DNA of 64,000 bases from Akkermansiaceae bacterium (lineage in GTDB: Bacteria; Verrucomicrobiota; Verrucomicrobiia; Verrucomicrobiales; Akkermansiaceae). Under the pieces are notes generated by a model that saw nothing but the letters and a program-made list of their open reading frames with translations, was not told the DNA's origin and did no database searches. The stretch covers positions 890,782 to 954,781 of the forward strand of contig JACKQB010000001.1 in assembly GCA_024233115.1 (NCBI GenBank), read 5' to 3'. This document shows, one piece after another, positions 1 through 8,742 of this stretch. A program made the position numbers and the translations under genes. Position 1 is the first letter of the stretch, and each line of letters starts with the position of its first letter.

Positions 1-294
1 GTTGGCGTGAAAGTAGCCGATGCAGAAGACGGGAGCTAACAGGCTGCGTAGCGTATTGGGATGGTCACGCAAATACCTGACCCGTGCGGCGACCCGCGGT
101 GAATATTTTTTCTGAAACCCTTTGTAGCCTTCATAGTAAACCATGAAAAAGCCGTAGCCGATGAGGGTAATCCAATGAATCGGGGTAAATGTGATTTGGA
201 ACGCATCAGCCACAATGGGTTCCATTTTATAGAGGGACTTTCCCAACGTGAATGAAATACCGATAATACCCCAGATGACTCCAATAAATCGCAT
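1..294 (-). CDS. membrane protein of unknown function, truncated by the window edge
   Basis: An open frame of 98 codons runs leftward from an ATG at 294 to the window edge without a stop. The protein begins MRFIGVIWGIIGISF and has a hydrophobic N-terminal segment (residues about 3-18) and a second one around residues 40-55 (ITLIGYGFFMVYY). A third begins near the window edge (LLAPVFCIGYF). Basic residues cluster between them, including GYKGFQKKY. This fits a small multi-pass inner-membrane protein. I do not recognise the family. The next gene (DUF4328-like) ends upstream on the same strand and is also a membrane protein, so the two may be co-transcribed. Confidence 0.7.
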   Translation of the reverse strand, partial: MRFIGVIWGIIGISFTLGKSLYKMEPIVADAFQITFTPIHWITLIGYGFFMVYYEGYKGFQKKYSPRVAARVRYLRDHPNTLRSLLAPVFCIGYFHAN

Positions 295-345
295 CGCCTA
301 GATTTGGCGAATCCGGTGGTAATGTAAAGCCGTGGATTTGACTAT

Positions 346-1047
346 TTAGGCATGCCACTGGGCTAGTCTGCGTTTTTGGGCAGTGGTGATCCCGGTGACG
401 AGGATCATGGCAATGTAGTTCAGGATCACATCCACCGGGACAGAGACAAATGAGAGCTTGCAGGCCATGAGGTAACTTTCGTCGGAATCGCTGTTGAGAT
501 ACATCCGGAAGATGATTTGGCCGAGCATGCTGGAAATGATCCAGAAAGTCCACCAGAGAGGCAGGGTCCGGCGTAGGGCATGGTCACGCCCGTAACTGGC
601 GCTACGAATCTCCTTCATGGCCAGGTAGGGCTTCCAGAGATTGAGAATGGGGATGAAATAATATCCGACCGACCAGCCGGGGGTGATTCTCATGCGTGGA
701 GGGTCAAGGAGCCATGCATTTTTGCAGGACCGGTTGATCCACATGGCAAACACGACGACGGTGACGATGATGAGAATGCCGTGGGCGCTGTTCGCCATGT
801 CGATGATGGCGTCAAGGCGCGAGGGCTCATCGGTGAGCCAGTATTCGTCACTCTGGTATTGCTCCATATCCAGATAGTTGAGCACACCTGAAGTGAAGAG
901 GACAAACATGCTGTCGAGCACTAACAGGATGAGGAGAATGGATTTCAGAGGCCCGTTATCACGGAACGGACCGTAAGTCCCGGAGACCCCGGTAGCCAGT
1001 GTCGGCTCAAGCTGGGCTACGGGTGTTTTGTATGGATTGGTTTCCAT
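346..1047 (-). CDS. DUF4328-type multi-pass membrane protein
   Basis: This 233-residue protein starts METNPYKTPVAQ, a short polar head common in planctomycete and verrucomicrobial membrane proteins. About five hydrophobic segments follow (near 35-58, 90-108, 125-140, 165-185 and 205-222). The central motif ITPGWSVGYYFIPILNLWKP matches the signature of the DUF4328 family (Trp-Gly-Tyr-Phe-Ile-Pro, then Asn-Leu-x-x-Pro). The function of that family is unknown to me. The gene lies 19 bases downstream of lysC on the same strand, but nothing links the roles. Confidence 0.8.
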   Translation of the reverse strand: METNPYKTPVAQLEPTLATGVSGTYGPFRDNGPLKSILLILLVLDSMFVLFTSGVLNYLDMEQYQSDEYWLTDEPSRLDAIIDMANSAHGILIIVTVVVFAMWINRSCKNAWLLDPPRMRITPGWSVGYYFIPILNLWKPYLAMKEIRSASYGRDHALRRTLPLWWTFWIISSMLGQIIFRMYLNSDSDESYLMACKLSFVSVPVDVILNYIAMILVTGITTAQKRRLAQWHA

Positions 1048-1065
1048 GAGGGGTAGTTGAAGAGC

Positions 1066-2295
1066 CTACGCCTCGGGTTTTTTATCCAGATTGAATGCCT
1101 CGTGTACTACGCGGGCGGCATCCTCGATTTCAGTTTCATCCACGGTGATGGAAATCTTGATCTCGGAGGTGGAAATCATACCGATGTTGATACCGGCCGC
1201 ACCGAGAGCCTGGAACATCTTGGCGGCCACCCCGGAGTGCGAGCGCATACCGATGCCTACCGTGCTCAGTTTGGCGAGCGCGGCCTCGGTTTCGATGGTG
1301 GCATTCTCAGACAGCTGGCCGAGGACGGGTTTAAGCGCGGCCTGGGCACGACCAAGGTCGTTGGTGTGCATGGTGAACGAGTGACGTGCCATACCATCGC
1401 TGGCGATGTTGGAGACGATCATATCAATGTTAATCTCGGCATCGGCGAGGCAACCGAGGATTTTTCCTGAGTTGCCGGGGGTATCCGGGATGTCGGTGAT
1501 GGTGACGCGGGCTTGGGAGCGCTCGATGGAGACTCCTCGGATGACTACTGCTTCCATGGCGGGATGTTCTTCGGTGACTAGGGTTCCTGGGTTGTCGTTG
1601 AGGCTGGAACAGACCTCGAAAACAACACCGTATTTTTTGGCGAATTCGACAGAGCGTGATTGCATGACCTTGGTTCCTGATGAGGCCATTTCCAGCATTT
1701 CGTCGTAGGAGATTTCCGGGAGTTTGCGGGCATTGGCGACGATGCGCGGATCGCAGGTGTAGACGCCATCGACATCCGTTAGGATCTGGCAGACGTCGGC
1801 TTTGAGTGAGGCCGCCACGGCGATGGCACTGAGGTCTGAGCCACCACGACCCAGGGTGTGGATCAAGCCATCGTGGGTGATGCCTTGGAATCCTGCGACG
1901 ATGACCACTTTGCCCTCGGCAAGATAGCCTTGGACGACAGTGGGGTCGATGGCGTCGATCCGTCCCCGCGTGTGGCTGCCAACGGTGCGGATACCGGCCT
2001 GGCGGCCAGTGGCGGAGACTGCGTCGACGTCCATGTCGTGCAGGGCAATGGCGAGCAGGGCGATGGATTGCTGCTCACCGCTGGAGAGGAGGACATCGAG
2101 TTCCCGTTCGGGAGGGTTGGCATTGAGCTCGGTGGCCATGCCGATGAGTTTGTCGGTGACCCCGCCCATGGCGGATACCACCGCGACAACCTGGTTGCCT
2201 TGATCGCGAACACGCTTGATGCGCGCCGCGACGTTGCGGATGCGGTCGAGGCTGCCGACGGAGGTGCCTCCGTATTTTTGAACAATCAGTGCCAT
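1066..2295 (-). CDS. lysC: aspartate kinase
   Basis: Aspartate kinase phosphorylates L-aspartate, the first step toward lysine, threonine, methionine and diaminopimelate. The protein begins MALIVQKYGGTSVGS, the conserved N-terminal kinase motif. GRGGSDLSAIAVAASL and the TDVDGVYTCDPR segment mark the amino-acid-kinase fold up to about residue 250. Two ACT regulatory domains follow (ITDIPDTPGNSGKI and VGIGMRSHSGVAAKMF), implying feedback control by a pathway amino acid. I chose the ATG at 2295 over one 21 codons upstream because it gives the usual length (409 residues) and places the GGTSVGS motif at the N-terminus. The gene is divergent from korA. Confidence 0.95.
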   Translation of the reverse strand: MALIVQKYGGTSVGSLDRIRNVAARIKRVRDQGNQVVAVVSAMGGVTDKLIGMATELNANPPERELDVLLSSGEQQSIALLAIALHDMDVDAVSATGRQAGIRTVGSHTRGRIDAIDPTVVQGYLAEGKVVIVAGFQGITHDGLIHTLGRGGSDLSAIAVAASLKADVCQILTDVDGVYTCDPRIVANARKLPEISYDEMLEMASSGTKVMQSRSVEFAKKYGVVFEVCSSLNDNPGTLVTEEHPAMEAVVIRGVSIERSQARVTITDIPDTPGNSGKILGCLADAEINIDMIVSNIASDGMARHSFTMHTNDLGRAQAALKPVLGQLSENATIETEAALAKLSTVGIGMRSHSGVAAKMFQALGAAGINIGMISTSEIKISITVDETEIEDAARVVHEAFNLDKKPEA

Positions 2296-2475
2296 GTCAT
2301 GAACCCGGGATTCTGCTTCCAGGGGCGCGCAGCATAGCGATGCAGCCTGGTGCGTCAAGCCCGGTGAACGTCAGGAGGGAGGGTTTTTTATGAAGGAAAC
2401 ATTTTTCCTCTAATTCTCTTTTTACTTCCGAAATCCGCTGTTCCTGCTATTGCGATGCCGATCCTAATAATCTTC

Positions 2476-4251
2476 ATGGCTAATTCAACCGCTTCTGCTA
2501 CGCCGGACACGCTTAAAAATGCTGTCATTCGTCTCGCTGGGTACTCTCAAGATGGTATCCAGTCCGTAGGTGCCTTCCTGGCCCAACTCGCTGGTTCGAC
2601 CGCTAGTGAGGTCATGACATATATGACCATTCCGGCGACTATTTCAGGTGGGGCTTCCATTTTCCAAGTCCACCTTGGCTCCGGGGAAGTGCTTCATCCA
2701 GGCGACCAGGCGGATATGCTGGTTGCCTTCTATCAGGATTCCTATGACAACCATCTCGACTCGCTGAGAACCGGTGGAATCTGCATCTACGATAGCGACC
2801 AGGTGGAGAAAGTGCTGGATGAGCGTGGGATTACTCATATCGGTGTGCCATTCACCTCAGCGACGATTGAAGCGCTCGGTGGCTCGGCCAAAAACCGGGG
2901 GAAGAATATTTTTGTGTTAGGGATGCTTTGTGCCATTTACGAACTTGATCGTGAAAAGATGAGTGCCATCATCGCGAAGAAGTTTGGCGGAAAATCGGAG
3001 GGGGTGCTGCGCAATGCGATGATCGCCTTTGACACCGGTTACGCATGGCCGATCCAGAGCATCCAGCACATGCCGATGGCCCCCGGTGAAAGCAAGGGCA
3101 AGAAGCGTATTTCAGCGGATGGAAACACGATGCTCGCCTTGGGGCTGATTGCAGGAGGTTGCCGCTATGGTGCCGCCTATCCGATCACTCCTTGGACCAG
3201 TATCATGGAACTTCTCCGCTCCGAGTTTCCTAAGTATGGCGGCTCGTTTATCCAGTGTGAGGATGAGCTCGCCGCAGTGTGTATGGCGATCGGGATGTCC
3301 TATGCCGGTCATCTGGCAGTGACAGGATCATCCGGTCCGGGGCTGGCCCTTAAGTCCGAGGCCCTCGGCTATGCATCCATGGCTGAAATTCCCCTGGTGG
3401 TTGTCAACGTGCAGCGCGGCGGACCGTCAACCGGCCTGCCCACATCCGTCGAACAGTCCGACCTGATGCAGGCAATCTACGGCTCCCATGGTGATGCGCC
3501 ACGTGTGGTGCTTGCGCCCAGGAGTGTGAAGGATTGTTTTTACACCGCGGTGCGGGCTTGCCAGATTGCCAAGGAGTATTCGACACCGGTCATCATCCTT
3601 TCGGACCAGGCGATAGCGACTCGTATCGAAGCATTTACCGAGCCTGATCTTGATAAATGGTGGGTGGATTACGAGCTGGACCAGTCAGAAAAAGGGCCTG
3701 AGTTCAAACCGTATCCCCTGGAAAAAATGACCCGTCACTCGCCTCCGGGATCTCCGTCTACCGAAGGTAAGTATCCGGTGGTGACCGGGCTTGAACACGA
3801 CGAGTGGGGTCATCCATCTGGAAACCCCAAAAATCACGCCGCGATGACTGCGAAGCGCCGCGAGAAACTCATCAAGCTTTCGCATTCGCTGCCGGCCCCG
3901 TCTTTCCACGGCGACTACGAGGGTGACCTGCTCTTTGTCGGCTGGGGATCGACCTACGGTCCGGTCAAGGAGGCTACCCAGGCGCTTCGCGATAAAGGAT
4001 ACAAGATTGGCTGCATGCATATTCACAACCTCCATCCGCTCCGTGCCGGGCTCGGTGACATTTTTGGTCGTTACCGTCATGTGTTGGTGCCTGAGATGAA
4101 TGACTCGGGGGTTTACGGATATGGTCAGTTGGCGACGCTGCTACGAGCGAAGTTGTGTGACCCACGTATCCAATCGTTCAACAAAACCGAGGGGCTCGGT
4201 TTCCGTGTCGTTGAGCTTGTTGATGAAGCTGAAAAAATCCTCGCCGTCTAA
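2476..4251 (+). CDS. korA: 2-oxoacid:ferredoxin oxidoreductase, fused gamma-alpha subunit
   Basis: This is the fused gamma/alpha chain of a 2-oxoglutarate (or related 2-oxoacid):ferredoxin oxidoreductase, which decarboxylates the oxoacid to an acyl-CoA and reduces ferredoxin. The first ~190 residues are the gamma domain (ISGGASIFQVHLGSGEV). The alpha domain follows with the GAAYPITPWTSIMELL motif and ECEDELAAV-like residues (QCEDELAAVCMAIG). The 591-residue length fits fused KorA proteins. The ATG at 2476 is preferred over one seven codons upstream (MPILIIF), which lacks family resemblance. korB follows after 44 bases, forming a two-gene operon. Substrate choice (2-oxoglutarate over pyruvate) is inferred from the KorAB architecture. 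Confidence 0.9.
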   Translation: MANSTASATPDTLKNAVIRLAGYSQDGIQSVGAFLAQLAGSTASEVMTYMTIPATISGGASIFQVHLGSGEVLHPGDQADMLVAFYQDSYDNHLDSLRTGGICIYDSDQVEKVLDERGITHIGVPFTSATIEALGGSAKNRGKNIFVLGMLCAIYELDREKMSAIIAKKFGGKSEGVLRNAMIAFDTGYAWPIQSIQHMPMAPGESKGKKRISADGNTMLALGLIAGGCRYGAAYPITPWTSIMELLRSEFPKYGGSFIQCEDELAAVCMAIGMSYAGHLAVTGSSGPGLALKSEALGYASMAEIPLVVVNVQRGGPSTGLPTSVEQSDLMQAIYGSHGDAPRVVLAPRSVKDCFYTAVRACQIAKEYSTPVIILSDQAIATRIEAFTEPDLDKWWVDYELDQSEKGPEFKPYPLEKMTRHSPPGSPSTEGKYPVVTGLEHDEWGHPSGNPKNHAAMTAKRREKLIKLSHSLPAPSFHGDYEGDLLFVGWGSTYGPVKEATQALRDKGYKIGCMHIHNLHPLRAGLGDIFGRYRHVLVPEMNDSGVYGYGQLATLLRAKLCDPRIQSFNKTEGLGFRVVELVDEAEKILAV

Positions 4252-4265
4252 CGAACTTCCCATTT

Positions 4266-4295
4266 TCCATTATCCACTTTTAATTCTCCATTATC
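4266..4295. repeat. two copies of a 9-base word between korA and korB
   Basis: The word TCCATTATC occurs at 4266-4274 and again at 4287-4295, the second copy ending immediately before the korB start codon. The korA-korB spacer is otherwise T- and C-rich with no clear ribosome binding site. It resembles the other short-word spacers in this window (near folC, accD and proS). Confidence 0.6.
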
Positions 4296-5195
4296 ATGTC
4301 CTCTCCCGCACCCGCCGAAAAACTTACCAAGAAGCAGCTCAAGGCCGACAAGCCGACCTGGTGTCCAGGTTGTGGCGATTTCTCCGTGCTTGCCTCGTTT
4401 TTTAATATCGTTCAAAAGCTGGAAATCCCCCACGAGAAAATCGTTTGTGTTTCCGGTATCGGATGTTCGTCCCGCTTTCCATATTTCGTCAATTCGCACG
4501 GTATCCACTTTATCCATGGTCGCGCGCTTCCGCTGGCGACGGGTATTTCGCTATCCCGACCGGACCTGCATGTGTTTGTGTTTGGTGGCGATGGCGACGG
4601 CTACTCGATTGGCGGCAACCACCTGACGCACGCGGCGCGAAAAAATGTCAATCTATCGTATGTGGTGATGGATAACCAGGTGTATGGTTTGACGAAAAAC
4701 CAGACCAGCCCGACGACTCCTATCGGTCGCAAATCGAAGACCGACCCACGTGGTGCGATCGACCGTCCAATCAATCCCATGGCTCAGCTCGTGGCCAGTG
4801 GTGCTACCTTTATTGCCCGCACCCATACCACCCAGATCAAGCACATGGACGAAATGTTCGAGCGTGCGATCCTGCACCCTGGTTTTGCTGTGGTAGAAAC
4901 ACTCTCTGAATGCTCCATGTTCTACCCCGGTGCTTTTGACGCCGGTAATCCGCGTAAGGGTGGCCGGTTTGAGCTGGTGGACGAGCAGTCCCGCAATATG
5001 GAATCGACGGCTGAGGCCATGACCCTGGCGGAAGAAACTGAGACGGATTTTCCCGGAAAATTTGGCGTCTATCTTGAGTGCAAGAGACCCACCAAAAACG
5101 ACCTTGAACGTGCTTGGATCGACGATGAACGTGCCCGGGTGGGTGATACCTCGGACCGTGACCTGATGCGTGAGCGTTTTGACGCGATGCGTTAG
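4296..5195 (+). CDS. korB: 2-oxoacid:ferredoxin oxidoreductase, beta subunit
   Basis: This beta subunit binds thiamine diphosphate and an iron-sulfur cluster and pairs with the KorA chain encoded just upstream. Visible motifs are PTWCPGCGDFSVLASF near residue 20, GIGCSSRFP near 60, and the thiamine-diphosphate motif GGDGDGYSIGGNHL near 100, followed by DNQVYGLTKNQTSPT, typical of KorB. The 299-residue length is normal. The start at 4296 lies directly after the second TCCATTATC word. The product acts in the cytoplasm in central carbon metabolism, linking 2-oxoacids to low-potential ferredoxin. Confidence 0.93.
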   Translation: MSSPAPAEKLTKKQLKADKPTWCPGCGDFSVLASFFNIVQKLEIPHEKIVCVSGIGCSSRFPYFVNSHGIHFIHGRALPLATGISLSRPDLHVFVFGGDGDGYSIGGNHLTHAARKNVNLSYVVMDNQVYGLTKNQTSPTTPIGRKSKTDPRGAIDRPINPMAQLVASGATFIARTHTTQIKHMDEMFERAILHPGFAVVETLSECSMFYPGAFDAGNPRKGGRFELVDEQSRNMESTAEAMTLAEETETDFPGKFGVYLECKRPTKNDLERAWIDDERARVGDTSDRDLMRERFDAMR

Positions 5196-5216
5196 AGCTG
5201 GGTTGACAAGTTCACG

Positions 5217-5456
5217 TTGTCTCCGTTTACAGCGGCGCGGGTGCTGACGTTAACGGAGCTTTGCATGCCCCTGGTCAACGTCGGTGACGCCAAGAGTCTC
5301 GCGATTCATCCCGCCACAACCACCCACAGTCAGCTTACCGAAGAACAGCAGCCTGGCGGTGGTATCACGCCGGGCCTGATTCGACTCAGTGTGAGGATCG
5401 AGAACATCGAGGACATTATCGCCGGCCTCGAGCAGGCACTTGCGTGTGTTTCGTAA
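5217..5456 (+). pseudogene. C-terminal remnant of O-acetylhomoserine sulfhydrylase (metY-like)
   Basis: The frame encodes LVNVGDAKSLAIHPATTTHS, then QLTEEQ, TPGLIRLSV and IENIEDIIAGLEQAL, which match the last ~65 residues of O-acetylhomoserine aminocarboxypropyltransferase (MetY). The pyridoxal-phosphate lysine and the rest of the enzyme (over 350 residues) are absent from the upstream sequence, which is korB and its short spacer. The family usually reads LSVGIENIEDI; here Arg replaces Gly. I infer a decayed fragment left by deletion or partial transfer, not a functional gene. Confidence 0.8.
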
Positions 5457-5555
5457 TGACTCCAAATAATACAATCAGCTGTCGGCATCATGGGGCAGCC
5501 CGCGGCGGCAGTTACCGTGACGTGGATACCTTGACAGGAGAGATATAATGGTACC

Positions 5556-5987
5556 ATGAAAAAATATCTCGCTCTCGTCTCCACGCTCTTTTGCTTGGCA
5601 TCCACCCAGCCATGTTGGGCGGGTGGATCGGTTTCTTTTGCGGATGATGTCAAACCTCTGCTCGATCAACAACCTGCTCTGAAAAAACTCATCCTCGACA
5701 CGTTTGAAGTGTCTAACATCGGGGTGGGAGTGCGTCTGGGCCGACATTTCACCGAACTCGGTGGTGCCCGGATCGCGCCTTATGAATTTGAGGCTACGTC
5801 CAAGGTCAGCGGTAAGAAATTTCTTCTAACCATTCATTGTAAAACCGTGTTTGTCCTGGCCAACGGCAAGGAAGCCGGGGAAGATGAAATATTTTCTGCC
5901 ACAGAGACAAGGCAGACATTCACCCACTTTTCCGTGGCTCCGGTTCCTGTGAGTGGGGTGGGGGTTAGAAAAACACCTTGCCGCTGA
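5556..5987 (+). CDS. small secreted protein of unknown function
   Basis: The 143-residue product starts MKKYLALVSTLFCLAST and has a clear signal peptide, with likely cleavage after CWA (residue ~22). The mature part contains FEVSNIGVGVRLGRHFTELG and is mixed alpha/beta in character. No family is recognised. The C-terminus overlaps the 3' end of the convergent porin gene by 23 bases. The last residues (PVPVSGVGVRKTPCR) may therefore be low-constraint sequence. Confidence 0.65.
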   Translation: MKKYLALVSTLFCLASTQPCWAGGSVSFADDVKPLLDQQPALKKLILDTFEVSNIGVGVRLGRHFTELGGARIAPYEFEATSKVSGKKFLLTIHCKTVFVLANGKEAGEDEIFSATETRQTFTHFSVAPVPVSGVGVRKTPCR

Positions 5988-7233
5988 TGATGAAGGTGTG
6001 GGTGTCCACGCCGGGGTCGGAAACCCGGGAGATCATGATCAGTGGTACAAAGGCGCGGTTGTAGACATACTCGGCGCTGATGGAGAAGTTCGGTGTGACC
6101 CACAGCTCCATACCGGCGGCGAGTTGTTCGAGCTCGTGGAAAGCATCATCTTCGTAACCTTGTTGGCCACGACCGTAGGCGACGGAAAAACGGGTCGGCT
6201 TGCTCCACAGTTCGGTGTCATAGGCAGCTTGCAGCGTAAGAGCCTGCACGGACCGGCCGGTGGCGGGCCAGGCGCGCTCCGTCTGGGTGTATTCGGCCAT
6301 AAACGACCAGCGGTCTTTCTTGGCTTCCACCCAGAAATCGTAGGCGCCGTTGCGGTCGCGCATGGTGAGCGGGTCAGGCGAGACGCCGGGATGATTGGCG
6401 GCATCGCTGTCATAGATGGTGCTGTTCAGGTAACCGGCGCCTACGGAGATATCCCAGTCGCAGACATTGAAGTTGCGCTGCGCGCTGAGGGCGAAGTTCC
6501 CAAAGGAGCCGTCGCTGGTGGAATCGGCGACGCGTAGCTGGCGATTTCCGTCGATCGCCGTGAAGGTCAGATGCCAGTCCTTGGTGAGATAGCCGAATTC
6601 AGCGGCCAGGTCGTCGGTATCGGTACGATAGTAGTGGTTGGTGACGGTGTGCGTGGTCGGGTTATACGCCTGCATGTTACCGAAATTGACCGTCTTGCGA
6701 CCGACGGATAGATAGAAGGGGGTCTTCTTCAGGTTGCCGATGGTGATCGACGCTTCACGGAGTTGTTTGTCGTCCTGATGGGGGAATTCCAACTCGGTAT
6801 AGATGCCGCCGAGGTAGATGGAGACCCAGTCGTTAGCCGCGTAGGTGAGTGAAAGGTTGATGTTGTCGATAATACTCTCATCGGCGGATTTTCCCGTCGT
6901 ATGCTGATCGGGAAAGCGGCCTAAGATAGGAAACTTGCCTGCCGTGTCCGTGCGCTCGTTGTAGTGCGAAAACGACAGATGGCCGGATAGGTAGAGCTTG
7001 CCTGTTTGCAACTCCCCGTTGGCAAAGGCATTCAGCTGATAGGCGGCACGATCGGTTACCCCGCGTTGCAGCGACAGGACGTGTTTGGAGTATTCCAGAT
7101 TGGTGTCGAGAAAGAAATCCTCCGGGAAAATGGAGTCAGACCATGGTTCGGAGGTGGGGACGGTTTGAGCTGAAATGGGGACGGCCGTATAGGAAAAAAC
7201 AGCTGCGAGCGCGATGAGTGTGTTCTGTTTCAT
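5965..7233 (-). CDS. outer-membrane beta-barrel porin, LbtU-like
   Basis: The 422-residue protein has a signal peptide (MKQNTLIALAAVFSYTAVPI, cleavage near SAQ). Long stretches of alternating hydrophobic/polar residues suit a beta-barrel, and it ends in Phe (IISGKVFF), the typical outer-membrane insertion signal. NDWVSIYLGGIYTELEFP, YLSVGRKTVNFGNMQAYNP and the HTVTNHYYRTDTDDLAAEFGY region resemble the LbtU siderophore-porin family from Legionella. That family match is from memory and moderate. I see no Fur box, so iron control is unproven. An AT-rich spacer of about 120 bases upstream probably holds its promoter. Confidence 0.65.
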   Translation of the reverse strand: MKQNTLIALAAVFSYTAVPISAQTVPTSEPWSDSIFPEDFFLDTNLEYSKHVLSLQRGVTDRAAYQLNAFANGELQTGKLYLSGHLSFSHYNERTDTAGKFPILGRFPDQHTTGKSADESIIDNINLSLTYAANDWVSIYLGGIYTELEFPHQDDKQLREASITIGNLKKTPFYLSVGRKTVNFGNMQAYNPTTHTVTNHYYRTDTDDLAAEFGYLTKDWHLTFTAIDGNRQLRVADSTSDGSFGNFALSAQRNFNVCDWDISVGAGYLNSTIYDSDAANHPGVSPDPLTMRDRNGAYDFWVEAKKDRWSFMAEYTQTERAWPATGRSVQALTLQAAYDTELWSKPTRFSVAYGRGQQGYEDDAFHELEQLAAGMELWVTPNFSISAEYVYNRAFVPLIMISRVSDPGVDTHTFIISGKVFF

Positions 7234-7353
7234 GGAAGCTTGCTGATGATGGGATCAAAACAAGTCTATTAAACTAAATTTAAAATTCAAGGATATTAAA
7301 TAATCAACATCCCGTGGTGAGTAATATGCCTCCATGAATAGGGGGCTGTGACC

Positions 7354-8706
7354 CTATAACTCATATTTCATCCCCGGTTTCGGGATGATGACTTCAGACT
7401 CCGGGAGCTTCTCCTTGAGTTGCTCGGCAAACCAATCGGTGGCGGCGATGTCGCCGTGGACCAGCAGGGTTTTCTTCGGTTTCACCCGCAGGATGTAGGC
7501 CAGCAGGTCATCACGGGTGGCGTGGCCGGAGAAGTCAAAAATATGCATCGGGCAGTTGAACTGCACGGGTGGCTGTTCGGAATCGAGGTCGATCAAGTCG
7601 CCCAGGTCACCTGCACGGATGTGGCCGGCGGGGGAGTCGGGGTCGGCGTAGCCGACAAAGAGCAGCGCGTTTCTCGGGTTGTTGATAAACCCTCTGGCGA
7701 AATTGTTAGAAACGGTTTTTTCCGTCATCATGCCGCTGGAAAGCGCGTAGATGGCGCCGGGTTGATAGGTGATGGGCACACGCTTGCGGCGGCGGCCTCC
7801 GGTTTTGACCTCCATATCCTCAAGAATACGGAAGCCGGGCTGGTTGCGCGGTGTGGAGTCGGCAAAGTCATCAAAGATGAGGGTCATCTTGGTACTCAGA
7901 CCGCCGATGTAAACAGGGGCATCGGGAATGCGACCCTCGCCTTTGAAGCGGTGGATCATCGTCATCACCTCCTGGGTTTTACCCATGGCAAAAACCGGGA
8001 TCAGGACAGAGCCGCCACCTTGGAGGCATTGGTTGATGGATTCGGCAAAGCGGTTTTCTTCCTCCGTGCGGTCATAGCCTGCATCACGTGGTGAAGCGCC
8101 GCGGGTGGTTTCGATGATCAGCACATCGATGTCATCCTCCGGGAGGTTGGCACCAGGGATCAAGGTCTGGTTTTCAAACTGGACATCCCCCGTATAGAAA
8201 ACACGTTGGTCCATGGTTTCTAACATAACACCTGCGGAGCCGAGGATGTGGCCGGCGTCGTGGAAGGTGGCACGCACTTTTTCGCCGATCTGGAAAGGTC
8301 GCTCGTAGCCGAAGGTGCGCCAGCGTTTTTCGTAACGGTCCAGCTCGCGGTGCCCGTAAAACGGGTAATCGGTGATGCCGAGTTCGATGCGTTTGCTCTC
8401 CATCACATTGACGGAGTTGTGTAGCAGGGCATCGACCAGTTTGGCGGTGGCCGGGGTCATGAAAACCTCGGCATCCGGGTGGTCGCGCATCAGCACGGGG
8501 AGCGAGCCTGAGTGGTCGAGGTGGGAGTGGGTGACGAAAATGGAGTCGATGCTGTTAGGCTGGAGCTCGTGGTGGGCGGGAAGGGAATCGAGCCCCTCCT
8601 CTTTCGGGTGCATACCGGAATCGAGGATGATGCGCTCGCCGCCGAGTTCGACCAGATAGGAATTGGAGCCGATCTCGTTGCGGCGGAGTAGTGATTGGAA
8701 TTGCAT
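7354..8706 (-). CDS. beta-CASP metallo-beta-lactamase-fold ribonuclease
   Basis: This 450-residue protein belongs to the bacterial CPSF/Ysh1-like branch of metallo-beta-lactamase-fold nucleases, which cleave RNA. The zinc motif FVTHSHLDHSGSLPVL lies at about residue 60. HDAGHILGSAGVML follows near 150 and DVLIIETTRGA near 195. The beta-CASP domain occupies the middle. The C-terminal RMMBL part shows FDFSGHATRDDLLAYI and LLVHGD. The first codon at 8706 gives MQFQSLLRRNEIGSNSYLVE, the expected N-terminus. It is followed after 120 bases by the porin gene; folC lies just upstream on the same strand. Confidence 0.9.
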   Translation of the reverse strand: MQFQSLLRRNEIGSNSYLVELGGERIILDSGMHPKEEGLDSLPAHHELQPNSIDSIFVTHSHLDHSGSLPVLMRDHPDAEVFMTPATAKLVDALLHNSVNVMESKRIELGITDYPFYGHRELDRYEKRWRTFGYERPFQIGEKVRATFHDAGHILGSAGVMLETMDQRVFYTGDVQFENQTLIPGANLPEDDIDVLIIETTRGASPRDAGYDRTEEENRFAESINQCLQGGGSVLIPVFAMGKTQEVMTMIHRFKGEGRIPDAPVYIGGLSTKMTLIFDDFADSTPRNQPGFRILEDMEVKTGGRRRKRVPITYQPGAIYALSSGMMTEKTVSNNFARGFINNPRNALLFVGYADPDSPAGHIRAGDLGDLIDLDSEQPPVQFNCPMHIFDFSGHATRDDLLAYILRVKPKKTLLVHGDIAATDWFAEQLKEKLPESEVIIPKPGMKYEL

Positions 8707-8742
8707 ATTTTTTGACAGAATTTACAGAATGGACAGAATTTG

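Noticed and set aside
7234..7353. Fur box upstream of the LbtU-like porin
   Set aside because: The spacer is AT-rich but holds no recognisable Fur-box palindrome.
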